DNA of 26,132 nt from a virus, in IMG/VR virus record IMGVR_UViG_3300008113_000487, positions 1 to 26,132 of that record, one strand, 5' to 3'. A program made the position numbers and the translations under genes. The notes beneath the pieces are model-generated. The model saw nothing but the letters and a program-made list of their open reading frames with translations. It did not search any database and was not told where the DNA came from. Below, in pieces: positions 8,717 to 17,019 of this stretch (position 1 is the stretch's first letter; every line of letters starts with the position of its first letter).

Positions 8717-9169
8717 ATGTCACTAACTGCACAAGCTCGAGCGGAACTAAACAGGTTCTCTTCTATCTTTCGAAAAAACAGCATTGGTAACGTCATCCAC
8801 AGAGCGCCAAAGGTTGTTGCGGCTGATTATTCATTTGCAACACAAGGCGGAGCGATCTCGACGATCACTCTTGCTTCTGTCATTCAGGACGTCGTTATTC
8901 CGGCAAACTCGGTTGTAACTCGCGTATTCGTTGAAGAAGTGACGAACGTCACCTCTGGCGGTTCTGCGACTGTTACGCTGAACGCTGGCGCGACAGCCTT
9001 AACTGGCGCGATTGCAATTGCTTCGTTTGCTGGAATTACCGCACCAGCTCTTGCTGGCTCGGTAGCAGGGATTAAAATCACTGCTAACTCGGACCTAACC
9101 ATCACGATCGCAACTGCGACTCTGACGGCTGGTGCCTTGAGATTCCACGTAGAATTTATTCCAGCTTAA
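8717..9169 (+). CDS. Probable head decoration or head-associated virion protein
   Basis: A 150-residue protein starting at the ATG at 8717 with AAGGAG upstream. After a short basic N-terminus (residues 1-35) it is rich in Ala, Thr, Val and Ile in alternating hydrophobic patterns (TLASVIQDVVIPANSVVTR; SATVTLNAGATAL), consistent with an all-beta domain. Position right after the major capsid gene, and isolation between two strong terminators, suggest an abundant capsid accessory protein such as a decoration protein. I do not recognise a named family. Confidence 0.83.
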   Translation: MSLTAQARAELNRFSSIFRKNSIGNVIHRAPKVVAADYSFATQGGAISTITLASVIQDVVIPANSVVTRVFVEEVTNVTSGGSATVTLNAGATALTGAIAIASFAGITAPALAGSVAGIKITANSDLTITIATATLTAGALRFHVEFIPA

Positions 9170-9219
9170 TCGAGTCATTGATTCGATCAACGGACCATAA
9201 CCACTTAGGTGGATGGTCC

Positions 9220-9245
9220 TAGGGGGGTCAAAACCCCCCTATTTT
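9220..9245 (+). terminator. Rho-independent terminator after the head accessory gene
   Basis: TAGGGGGGT (9220-9228) pairs with ACCCCCCTA (9233-9241) around a four-base loop CAAA, followed by TTTT (9242-9245). A second stem lies just upstream: GGACCAT (9192-9198) with ATGGTCC (9213-9219). Together they form a compact double-hairpin termination region between 9169 and 9257. Confidence 0.9.
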
Positions 9246-9256
9246 AAGGGGTGTAA

Positions 9257-9778
9257 ATGAGCGCGAGTCGCAAACAGATTCTTGGTCAAGATCCGAGTGG
9301 AAACTTCAAACCTATTCAGGTTGATAACTCGGGCAACGTGATAACCAACGGTGGTGGGGGAATCGCTTCCTCTGTCTCTATCACCGATGGTTCTCAGGAT
9401 GTTTCGATCACGGATGTTGGCGGAAAAAAAGCTTTAGACGTAAACGTCACCGACATCGTTATAGACCACGCCAACGACTCAGTCCGAATTGGTGATGGGA
9501 CGAATCTCATCGGCTCGACGGTCGCTTCTGGTGGTCGAGGTTTAAATGTAAACGTCGTGAATCCATCGGCTGCGGCTGATGAGTCTGTGATTATCGATAA
9601 AGCTTCAGACACGGTAACTTACTTTGGCTACGCCACGGTGGGCTCTTCTGAGGCTTCTGCGGTCTGGAAAATCAAGCGTGCGAGCGTCTCTGGTGCGGTG
9701 ACTAAGTTTTTATTCGCCGATGGAGACCAGAATTACGATAATATTGGGAACAATAGGGCTTCGTTAACAGACTCGTGA
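9257..9778 (+). CDS. Virion structural protein of unknown role, beta-rich
   Basis: A 173-residue protein starting at ATG 9257 behind AAGGGGTG. It opens MSASRKQILGQDPSGNFKPI and is rich in Gly, Ser, Asp and Val in short repeating beta-like strands (VSITDGSQDVSITDVGGK). Such sequences are common in tail or neck accessory proteins and fibre bases. It begins the cluster of small virion genes downstream of the double terminator. Ends in TGA, no in-frame TAG. Confidence 0.8.
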   Translation: MSASRKQILGQDPSGNFKPIQVDNSGNVITNGGGGIASSVSITDGSQDVSITDVGGKKALDVNVTDIVIDHANDSVRIGDGTNLIGSTVASGGRGLNVNVVNPSAAADESVIIDKASDTVTYFGYATVGSSEASAVWKIKRASVSGAVTKFLFADGDQNYDNIGNNRASLTDS

Positions 9779-9785
9779 GGTTCAA

Positions 9786-10193
9786 ATGAGTTTTTCAAAC
9801 ACAGCGGAAACAGCGGTACTCAACTAGATTTTTGTCGGTACGCCAACCTCATGGGATGGCAACACGGACCTATGGATCGCTCTTCACACGGCTGACCCAG
9901 GCGAGGCTGGAAGTGCGATAACGAGTGAGGCTACTTATGGTGGTTACGCTCGCGTTGTACTAACTCGTGCGACCGACTTCACGATTAGTGGCAACACGGT
10001 TAGCAATGCGAACCTTGAGCAGTTTGCGGCGTGTACTTCTGGAAGTAACACGATCACACACGCTTCGATTGTTTCTAGCTCAAGCGGAGCTGGTACGATT
10101 ATCGTCCGAGCGGCGTTATCTTCGTCGATCTCTGTTAGCACAGGCGTCCAACCTCAGTTTGCAGCCAACGCGCTGTCATTCACGTTGGATTAA
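9786..10193 (+). CDS. Small virion protein, in-frame TAG at codon 14
   Basis: A 135-residue protein if TAG at 9825-9827 is read (MSFSNTAETAVLNQIFVGTP as Gln). The pattern of a short helix with an LNxIF core, then a 'LWIALHTADPGEAGS' segment and a beta-rich body, is common in a widespread family of small phage structural proteins, in which the residue at the TAG position is polar. No ATG or good start occurs between the TAG and the ALHT segment, so a downstream restart would not rescue the conserved N-terminus. It lies eight bases after the upstream gene and ends in TAA. Confidence 0.87.
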
Positions 10194-10196
10194 GCC

Positions 10197-11063
10197 TTGG
10201 CTGGGTTTAGAGGCTTTCGGGACATTAAAGATTCGATGCAGTCAGATGGAAAATTCTGGCACGCATCTTTTCGTAAGGTTGTATCGAACACCACTGCCGC
10301 AGGGACGTGGTGCGATCTTTCTTATTCTCCTGGAAGTCCTCCAGCTAATTTCTATGCGACTGAACCTCTGGTCGCCGCGACGTTAAATTCCACGAAGGGA
10401 ATTGATAACGGCGGTGCAGTTACGCCAGACCGGAAATTCGTTAAGAAGCTCCACGTTGTTTCAGCGTCGACTGGTTTTCAGTCATCAACGCTCATGCTTT
10501 GTGACTATCTGCTTTACTATCCATTCATCGATGGCGATGAGACGTCGACTCAGTCCTTAGACAATACGGTTACTTTACCTCGATATACTTCTGGATCTGG
10601 CGTTCAAGCGATGCTTGTGAGCCAAGGTGCCTACACAGGAAACGTGAACTTCACGATTTCTTACACGAATCAGGCGGGAGTCTCTGGGAGAACCTCACCA
10701 GTCGTCACAACAAACACGACGGCGACCGCTGCGACAATCGTAAATTCAGGCACTGCGGCTGGAAGTCGTGGGCCATTCATTCCATTGCAATCAGGTGATA
10801 CTGGTATCAGGTCGGTTGAGTCCATTACCTTTGCTGCTCCCAACGGCGGGATTCTTTCTCTCGTTCTTGTGAAACCGATCTATGACATAGGGATCGACGA
10901 AGTCACGGCGGTCTTTGCGACACCTTCGCAGCTCGATAATTTCTATGACCACATGAGCGGCGAAACGATCGAGGACGGCGCTTACTTAAATTTCATTTGT
11001 TTACCTAACGCATCATTAGCGGCTGGCGTTCTTACGGGGATGCTCGTCACGACTTGGAGATAA
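10197..11063 (+). CDS. Virion structural protein, paralogue of the next gene
   Basis: A 288-residue protein. It shares spaced motifs with the gene at 11065: a GFRGF/GFSSL start, a KxWxAxF motif, a W(C/Y)DLS...GSP.AN.Y segment, and a C-terminal GPF(I/L)PLQSGDTGIRSV. The alignment of the N-termini supports the rare TTG start at 10197, even though no strong ribosome-binding site precedes it; ATG 10236 is the alternative. It follows the upstream TAA by three bases. Beta-rich, function in the virion unknown. Confidence 0.8.
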   Translation: MAGFRGFRDIKDSMQSDGKFWHASFRKVVSNTTAAGTWCDLSYSPGSPPANFYATEPLVAATLNSTKGIDNGGAVTPDRKFVKKLHVVSASTGFQSSTLMLCDYLLYYPFIDGDETSTQSLDNTVTLPRYTSGSGVQAMLVSQGAYTGNVNFTISYTNQAGVSGRTSPVVTTNTTATAATIVNSGTAAGSRGPFIPLQSGDTGIRSVESITFAAPNGGILSLVLVKPIYDIGIDEVTAVFATPSQLDNFYDHMSGETIEDGAYLNFICLPNASLAAGVLTGMLVTTWR

Positions 11064-11064
11064 T

Positions 11065-11946
11065 ATGGGTTTTTCATCGCTTGATGACTTAGTAACTGAG
11101 TTGACCGCGGGTAAGCGCTGGCGCGCAGACTTTAACAAGACAATCGCAAACGGCGCTTACGTTGCTGGCGCATGGTACGATTTGTCGCTTCTTTCAGGAT
11201 CGCCTGTCGCGAACACTTACGCAGGCACTGCGTTAGCTGCGACGATCCCTGACGAAACAACTGGTTGGGGGATTTATCACGGAGGCAACGTATCGAGTGA
11301 TACGAAGCACTTACTTAAGGCCGTTGTAAACGGAAACACGGCGACCGTGGCTCCTGGTACTTTATTGTTGGTCGACACACTTTTGTATTATCCGACGATT
11401 CTTTCTACATCAGCAACGACTCAGACTTTGACCAACGGGTCAGCACTCACGCGATACACCAACGGAAACGGCAATCGCGCGTTCATGGTTCACACTGTCG
11501 CCTCTGGTGCCAACACTCCAACGGTCGCAATGAGTTACACTCGTCAAAACACAGGTGGTACAGATACGGGCCGAGCTCTTGGAGCTACGACAGCTTTTAA
11601 CGCTTCTGTAGGTATTGGCCGATTCCCGCACTCAGGGACCTCGGCGAATAACCGTGGGCCGTTCTTACCACTTCAATCTGGTGACACTGGAATCAGATCA
11701 GTTCAATCGGTTACGGTTACGACGCCTCACGCAACGACGGGGACAATGGCTCTTGTCATTTGTCAGCCGCTTGCGGAGATCCCGCTCACAACTGCGAACG
11801 TCCCAGTGATCATGGATTTCTTGAGCGCAGCTCCAAGCCTTCCGCAAGTTGTTGATGGAGCTTGTTTGAATCTTCTTTATCAGCCAGCAGGTGCAGCGGC
11901 CAACGGTTCGATCATCAACGGTTCTTTAGAATTCGTGTGGGGTTAA
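11065..11946 (+). CDS. Virion structural protein, paralogue of the previous gene
   Basis: A 293-residue protein starting MGFSSLDDLVTELTAGK, one base after the upstream stop. It repeats the architecture of the 10197 product, with the same GDTGIRSVxSxT block near residue 212 and similar beta-rich Gly/Thr sequence elsewhere. Tandem duplication followed by divergence is the simplest explanation. The stop at 11944-11946 (TAA) is directly followed by TAG and then the ATG of the next gene; under the recoded code that TAG gives no backup termination. Confidence 0.85.
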   Translation: MGFSSLDDLVTELTAGKRWRADFNKTIANGAYVAGAWYDLSLLSGSPVANTYAGTALAATIPDETTGWGIYHGGNVSSDTKHLLKAVVNGNTATVAPGTLLLVDTLLYYPTILSTSATTQTLTNGSALTRYTNGNGNRAFMVHTVASGANTPTVAMSYTRQNTGGTDTGRALGATTAFNASVGIGRFPHSGTSANNRGPFLPLQSGDTGIRSVQSVTVTTPHATTGTMALVICQPLAEIPLTTANVPVIMDFLSAAPSLPQVVDGACLNLLYQPAGAAANGSIINGSLEFVWG

Positions 11947-11949
11947 TAG

Positions 11950-12705
11950 ATGGCTCTACGCACTAACAGACTCAACGCTCAAGGATACGTCGGCGGTCTT
12001 GCTGTCGGCGGAGCTCAGGCTTGGTCTGTTAAGCGTAAGGACCTATTAGTAAACCTTTACGTAGATGAACAACTAGACATCGATAACAAGTCCGGTGTTC
12101 CGAATGGTTACAACACTGGGGCTCTTCTCCTCCCGCTGAAAGCGGGAGGGATGTCCTCTTATAATTCGTCACAGGCGGCAATCTCTGCGACAAACGCAGA
12201 CGCGAAAATGGGGAAAGCCTTGGCGGGTACTTCTGCGATGTCGATCACGGTAATTACCGCTGATCTCGATCAGATCGTGGCAATGATTGCGTCTGGTGCG
12301 GCGACCATCACAGTAAACGCTGCGGATCTTTCCGCGGGTGTTTTGATGATCGCGACAAGTTCAGGGACTCTTTCTGTAAACGTAGCTCAGCTTGGCGGGA
12401 TCATTCCTGTAACGGCGACGAGCTCCATCGCAATCACGCCTAACGTCGTGATGACGGCTCTTGCAAACATGATTGCAGAGGCTGGCGGAGCCACACCACT
12501 GAGTCCTGAGGGTCTAGCAGACGCTGTCTGGTCCGCTCTTGTGGCTGAATATCCAGACGTCGGAACTATGGGCAAGGCGCTCGCAGATGCGGGTGGTGCG
12601 GGGAATCCGTGGAGTGCTGATCTCGCAACGAATAATACGACAGGAACCTTCGGCAAAAAGATTCAAGAGCTTTTGACTGAAACTAATTTTGTGGGGTTAA
12701 AGTAA
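11950..12705 (+). CDS. Virion protein of unknown role, Ala-rich
   Basis: A 251-residue protein, MALRTNRLNAQGYVGGLAVG, with a PLKAGGMSSYNSS motif near residue 60 and a long Ala/Ile/Thr-rich middle of hydrophobic repeats (SITVITADLDQIVAMIASG; ATITVNAADLS). It may be a fibre-base or neck protein. A GC-rich eight-bp hairpin lies inside the gene (12129-12136/12142-12149). It abuts the next small gene by one base (TAATG). Confidence 0.8.
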   Translation: MALRTNRLNAQGYVGGLAVGGAQAWSVKRKDLLVNLYVDEQLDIDNKSGVPNGYNTGALLLPLKAGGMSSYNSSQAAISATNADAKMGKALAGTSAMSITVITADLDQIVAMIASGAATITVNAADLSAGVLMIATSSGTLSVNVAQLGGIIPVTATSSIAITPNVVMTALANMIAEAGGATPLSPEGLADAVWSALVAEYPDVGTMGKALADAGGAGNPWSADLATNNTTGTFGKKIQELLTETNFVGLK

Positions 12706-12866
12706 TGGCAAGATGGACAGACCGCGCTCCAAAGACCGCGGAAGAAGTCGCAGACCGCGCCAAGGTATTAGCTCGAAAGATGCTGATACGCGAGGTTGTA
12801 GCATGGGTTATAGTTGGCGGGATGACGGTGGGCTTCCTCTATTTACTCTCAAGCCGAGGATGGTGA
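12705..12866 (+). CDS. Small single-span membrane protein
   Basis: A 53-residue ORF starting at the ATG that overlaps the upstream TAA. A basic N-terminal half (residues 1-30) is followed by one predicted membrane segment (VVAWVIVGGMTVGFLYLL, about residues 32-49). The stop TGA at 12864-12866 precedes the fibre-gene ATG by one base. Small membrane proteins next to fibre genes may be holin-like or accessory to virion assembly; I cannot choose. Confidence 0.72.
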   Translation: MARWTDRAPKTAEEVADRAKVLARKMLIREVVAWVIVGGMTVGFLYLLSSRGW

Positions 12867-12867
12867 G

Positions 12868-15501
12868 ATGGCAAAATTCAAAGGTCAGTTAGAACAAGCA
12901 TAGATTGAGAACCGCACCAGCGATCCCACGAACCTGCCTGACGGCCTGGTGTGGTTGAATACGACTGACAATCGCTTTAAGGCTTTTGTTCAGGGCGCTA
13001 CTCGTTCTGTCGGTACAGAAGATCAAACACAGACTCTCACGAATAAAACCCTGACCGCACCGGTCGTGAACTCTCCGACTGGGATCGTGAAAGCAGATGT
13101 TGGTCTTGGTAACGTCGATAACACGAGTGACGCAACGAAGAACTCGGCTGTCGCAACGCTCACAAATAAGACGTTAACGTCGCCTGTTATCAACTCCCCA
13201 ACGGGATTGGTAAAAGCAGACGTAGGCCTTGGCAATGTCGACAATACGTCGGATGCGACAAAGAATGCTGCCGCGGTCACGCTTACAAATAAAGACTACG
13301 ACGGCGGTACGGCTTCAAACACGAGCCGTCTTACGGTCCCGAAGGAAACAAAAGCCAATCTTGATACTCTTACGAGAAAAGAAGCGACGGTTGTTTATTC
13401 GACAGATCGCCAGAAGCTATTTTTTGACAATGGAACGACGCTGAAGGAAATCGGAACCGGAAGTGGTGGTAGTGGAATTAACTACATCACAAATCCGGAT
13501 GCTGAGAACGACACATCTGGCTGGGTGGACACATCTCGCGTAATTCTTGGAAGCGTTGATGGAACGACGGATACCTTTACGGCAACGACGTCTATTACGT
13601 TTATTGAAAACGAGCCGTTAATCGTTGTTGGAAACGTAAGCGGAGCTACGACTGGTACGACGTATTACGCAAAAAGTGTTTCTGGAAACACCACTCAGCT
13701 CTCAGCCACGCCTGGCGGCGCGGCCTTGAACCTAAGCACAAGTAACCCGTCGACTTTGATGAGTCCAAGCGCGACGTTTCGTGGTGAGTATGTGGCTTCG
13801 ACTGGATCGTCGTGGACATCATCAACGGTTACACCGCTAAGAGGGCTTCGATCTTTTCTTTTAAGCAAGCCAGCATCTCGCACCACTGGAGAAGTTAAGC
13901 GATTTGATTTCACAATCGATGCGACAGACAAGGGCAAGGTCCTCCAGATCGGGTTTGATTACACAGTTTCCTCTGGCACATACGTCACCGGAGATCTGGT
14001 TTGTCTTATCAGGGACGTAACAAACAATCGCATGATCCAGCCTTCGGCTTGGCAGATTGAGTCGGTCGGAATCGGAACTTCGGCGCAAGCCCGAATGACG
14101 TTTCAGACTTCGAGTGATTCGGTTTCTTACGAATTTATCATCTTTCAAATCACCGCAACGGCGCTCGCTTACGACTTACGATTTGATAACTTTGTTATTG
14201 GTCCACAAGTCGTCCCGCTCGGAGCGCCTGTTACTGATTGGGTTAGCTATACGCCGACCGGTAGCTGGTCTACCAATACGACGTACACTGGTCGCTGGAG
14301 ACGTGTTGGCGATTCGATGCAGGTATCTATTAATTTGGCGTTGTCTGGCGCACCTACCGCAGCAGACCTAAGTGTAGACTTACCTTCTGGCTACGTTATC
14401 GACACAGCTAAGATTGGAGACGTTAACTTCGGAACTACTGGTTACGGCACACTGCTAGACGGTGGAACTAGACAATATGTAGTGTCTATGTCGTACCGAG
14501 ATACAGATTCGCTCTACGTTATCCATACCGAATCAGGTAACGCTGGCTTTGTTAACGCAACAAACCCAATCACTTTTGCAAACTCGGATGAAATTGTTTT
14601 GACAGCCACTGTACCAATCGTCGGCTGGTCGTCGAGCACAGTAGTTAGTTCGAGTGCGGATACTAGGGTAGTAGACCTTGTGGCTTTTAACAGCGGCACA
14701 CAATCGGTTACAGCAAATACTACCAACATAGCAGCAACTTCTAGCAAAGACAGTGTTGGTGGGTGGAACGGGACGCAATACACGATAAAGGTACCAGGGG
14801 ATTACAACTTCACGATAGCTGGTTCAGATAACGTCGCAAGTACCCCAGTAATAGACCTGTATGTAAATGCAGTTTCCTATAGAAGAATTGCGGCGCTACA
14901 CGGCGGAAACTACTATACAGGCTCTCTATTAGTACCAAACTTAAAAGCGGGAGATGTAGTTTCTTTCCGCTCCAGTATTACAACCACGCTTGGTGCTAAC
15001 TTTAGGCTTGAAGGATACATGCTCCAAGGCCCCAGCCAGATTGCTGCGAGCGAGGTTATAGCTTGCCGAGCGTACTTGTCGGCTAACCAAACGGGAGTTA
15101 ACCCGAACGCAAGCGGTGTAAAGGTAAATTTTAACGCTACTACATTGGATACACACGGCGGATGGAATACTGGCACATACAGGTACACCTGTCCTGCACC
15201 TGGAATTTACGAAGTAGACTCTACGATTTACACGTCCGGCACAAACGTGCTGGCAAACACATACCTAATTCAGATTTTCAAAAACGGAGCCGGTATTCAA
15301 AACGGAGCGCCGACAACAGCGATTGCTTCTACGAGTACGGGAGCTTTTGGAAAGTACATAGGTGAATGCGTAGCCGGTGATTACTTTGAGGTTTACTTCT
15401 ACGGAGCAGGAAACAATAGCGTTAGCACACTGACTTTGTTTGGACCAACTGGAACGGTTAATAGTAACGTCACCGTAAAACGCCTCGGCGGGGTGATGTA
15501 A
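12868..15501 (+). CDS. Tail fibre / receptor-binding protein, in-frame TAG at codon 12
   Basis: An 877-residue protein that recognises the host surface. The TAG at 12901-12903 is the 12th codon (FKGQLEQAQIENRTSDP as Gln). Then come two tandem 41-residue units (residues 56-96 and 97-137) with LTNKTL...P and VGLGNVDNTSD, a repeat known from phage tail fibres, and a partial third (TLTNKDYDG). A beta-sandwich, possibly carbohydrate-binding, region begins near residue 205 (NYITNPDAENDTSGW). The C-terminus holds two similar beta-rich domains (about 600-715 and 720-870), which resemble C1q/TNF-like trimeric heads in pattern (GGWN..QYTIKVPGDY; GGWNTGTYRYTCPAPGIYEV). It is the longest gene here and carries no other TAG. 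Confidence 0.9.
13033..13278 (+). repeat. Tandem 123-bp coding repeat in the tail fibre gene
   Basis: Two consecutive 41-codon units (13033-13155 and 13156-13278) encode nearly the same peptide, with TLTNKTL, NSPTG, VKADVGLGNV and DNTSDATKN shared. Many synonymous sites differ, so the duplication is not recent or is held apart at DNA level. A partial third unit starts at 13279. Confidence 0.88.
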
Positions 15502-15503
15502 TC

Positions 15504-15665
15504 ATGGGAGATCAATTGAAAGTTTTGATTTTAATTCTGATGACCATCGTTCTCTCTGGTTGCGCTTCGAACATCGTGGTCTCCAATTGCCGAAAAATTA
15601 CCGTAGAAGATGACATAAAACAAAGATGGCTTTGCGACAAAAGCCTTTCTGATAACTGGCGATAA
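15504..15665 (+). CDS. Small lipoprotein in the lysis region
   Basis: A 53-residue ORF, MGDQLKVLILILMTIVLSGC, with a hydrophobic signal and an LSGC lipobox (Cys at residue 20), followed by a short charged mature part with two more Cys (residues 29 and 44). It would be lipid-anchored in the outer or inner membrane of a Gram-negative host. It could be an outer-membrane spanin-type subunit or an exclusion lipoprotein. It starts two bases after the tail fibre stop. Confidence 0.75.
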   Translation: MGDQLKVLILILMTIVLSGCASNIVVSNCRKITVEDDIKQRWLCDKSLSDNWR

Positions 15666-15680
15666 GCCAAGGAGTGACAG

Positions 15681-16067
15681 ATGGAATTACTAGTGTTGTT
15701 ACAAGAGCTCGCAGCTAAACTTGCAGACGCACAAGCTGCATTGGATCTTGAAAAGAAAAAGTCTTACGACGAAGGTTTTGCCGCTGGTGTGGCGTCTGTC
15801 CTCCCAGGCACAGACAAAGTTTACTCTCAAGAAGAGTTAAACGCAGCGGTCTTGGCCGCAAAGGAGGGCCTTCAGCTTGAGATCGATTCTCTCAAAGCAG
15901 AACTCGAAGTGGCCAAGGCAGATCTGGAAAAGCTCAAAGCTGATCTCGACGTAAAAGTCGAAGAAGCGAAAGCTGCTTTGAAAGTAGAACTTCTCGCTAA
16001 GCTCGATGCTCAGCAAGCCGCTGAGAGCGAGTCTGAAGCTGCTCTTCGTGCAGAGATCGCACAGTAA
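15681..16067 (+). CDS. Coiled-coil protein of unknown function
   Basis: A 128-residue protein with a hydrophobic helix at the N-terminus (MELLVLLQELAAKLADAQAA), a short linker with SYDEGFAAGVASVLPG, then a long Ala/Glu/Lys-rich coiled coil (about residues 50-125). An AAGGAG ribosome-binding site precedes the ATG. It lies between a lipoprotein and a holin-like gene, so a lysis or virion-accessory role is possible. Low-complexity composition makes homology hard to judge. Confidence 0.8.
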   Translation: MELLVLLQELAAKLADAQAALDLEKKKSYDEGFAAGVASVLPGTDKVYSQEELNAAVLAAKEGLQLEIDSLKAELEVAKADLEKLKADLDVKVEEAKAALKVELLAKLDAQQAAESESEAALRAEIAQ

Positions 16068-16074
16068 GGCTAAT

Positions 16075-16302
16075 ATGACTGCGCACGACTTTGGTTCATT
16101 TGCTACATGGGCTCTACAGGCGATTCTAGCTGGTGCAGTAGTTTATGCTGTCACGATCTTAAGTCGACTTCAGACGTCCGTTGAGCAGTTAAACAGCCAG
16201 ATCGCGGTCATAATTGAAAAAACATCGTGGCACGAGAGGGAGCTCGAGCGCCACGATGATCGTATTTCTCAAATCGAAAACTATAGGAGAGAAAATGTCT
16301 AA
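16075..16302 (+). CDS. Holin-like small membrane protein with coiled-coil tail
   Basis: A 75-residue protein from the ATG at 16075 (an upstream in-frame start at 16006 would overlap the coiled-coil gene without need). A membrane segment (WALQAILAGAVVYAVTILS, about residues 12-30) precedes a charged coiled coil (VEQLNSQIAVIIEKTSWHE...). This arrangement resembles small holin-associated proteins such as the haemolysin XhlA type. The coordinates place it in a lysis cassette. It overlaps the next gene by eight bases. Confidence 0.78.
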   Translation: MTAHDFGSFATWALQAILAGAVVYAVTILSRLQTSVEQLNSQIAVIIEKTSWHERELERHDDRISQIENYRRENV

Positions 16303-16579
16303 CGTAGGAACAAAAGAAATAAAAGAAGCGGTTATCGGACTTGCGGAACTGACAGCGGTCTTGGCTCCGATCTTAAAAGACGGTGTATAGATTGCTGACG
16401 TATCGGCGATCGTCGTTGCACTAAAAGACAAGCCTGAAGTCATTCAAGCGGTTCAAGCAGCGGTGCAGGGTCTAAAGGATATTCCCGCGGAAGCAAAAGA
16501 CCTCGATACAGCAGAAGTGCTGGATCTTGTCGTCACGCTTACGCCGGTAATTCTGAAGATTGTTGCTTCGCTGAAGTGA
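16295..16579 (+). CDS. Small helical protein in the lysis cassette, in-frame TAG at codon 30
   Basis: A 94-residue protein whose start has an ideal AGGAGA ribosome-binding site. TAG at 16382-16384 splits it (VLAPILKDGVQIADVSAIVV as Gln), so it escapes standard gene calling. The sequence is amphipathic and rich in Ala, Val, Ile and Leu with few aromatic residues, suggesting a helical bundle or peripheral membrane protein. I do not recognise a family. Its neighbours (holin-like before, spanin-like after) suggest a lysis or virion-associated role. Confidence 0.8.
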
Positions 16580-16586
16580 GGTCTAA

Positions 16587-16844
16587 ATGAGTTGGATTTC
16601 AGTTTTGCTCAGTCTTTTGACCAACATCCCAAAACTGATCAGCCTGGTGCGGATTATCCGAGAGGAAATCGAAAAGCACGAGGCTCGTCAGAGATCTAAA
16701 GAAATCAAGGAGGCCGTTGATGAGACCACAAGAACCCGCGATCAAAGACGCGAAGAAGAAGCTATGGGTCATTCTAATCCTGGCGCTCCTTCTGATGATG
16801 GGCTTAACAGCGTGCAAACAAGACCAGTTAAAGATCGAAGCTGA
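16587..16844 (+). CDS. Spanin-like inner-membrane candidate, overlaps a lipoprotein gene
   Basis: An 85-residue protein with a hydrophobic N-terminal helix (WISVLLSLLTNIPKLISLV) followed by a highly charged helix (RIIREEIEKHEARQRSKEI) and a polar, probably disordered C-terminus. The last 125 bases overlap the lipoprotein gene at 16720 in another frame. A membrane-anchored coiled-coil protein sharing its 3' end with an embedded lipoprotein gene is the arrangement of Rz/Rz1 spanins. The short length and a Pro in the hydrophobic segment are reservations. Confidence 0.72.
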   Translation: MSWISVLLSLLTNIPKLISLVRIIREEIEKHEARQRSKEIKEAVDETTRTRDQRREEEAMGHSNPGAPSDDGLNSVQTRPVKDRS

Positions 16845-17019
16845 TGGTTGGATGATTGACGAAACTGATTCCACTCTTTTCAGAGTCGTGAAAAAGAACG
16901 GAAGAGAGTACGAAGAGTTTCTGGAGATTAAAGACAATAAAGAGATGAAGCGATTTCTCTGCTTCACAGACACAGACCGTAAAAAATGGGCTGAGGTTTT
17001 ATCGAGGGAGTGCAGATGA
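16720..17019 (+). CDS. Lipoprotein, possible outer-membrane spanin subunit
   Basis: A 99-residue protein from the ATG at 16720, preceded by AAGGAGG with six-base spacing (an in-frame TTG at 16717 is too near to that site). A basic N-terminus leads to a hydrophobic signal (LWVILILALLLMMGLTAC) with an LTAC lipobox, Cys about residue 32, then a mature domain of about 67 residues with alternating beta-like and charged segments. It is not Pro-rich as classical Rz1 is. It is embedded partly in the upstream gene and its TGA overlaps the endolysin ATG (ATGA). Confidence 0.82.
   Translation: MRPQEPAIKDAKKKLWVILILALLLMMGLTACKQDQLKIEADGWMIDETDSTLFRVVKKNGREYEEFLEIKDNKEMKRFLCFTDTDRKKWAEVLSRECR

Noticed and set aside
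8151-8732. Minus-strand ORF of 193 codons opposite the end of the major capsid gene
   Set aside because: It spans the capsid gene and its terminator with no start signal; it is a shadow of the strong capsid codon pattern.
11944-11949. TAA-TAG tandem stop between the paralogue and the next gene
   Set aside because: It looks like a backup stop, but with TAG recoded it cannot act as one. Its placement just before ATG is most likely chance.
12129-12149. GC-rich hairpin inside the Ala-rich virion gene as a terminator
   Set aside because: The eight-bp stem is strong but no U-run follows and it encodes a plausible protein segment (PLKAGG), so it is left as a coding feature.
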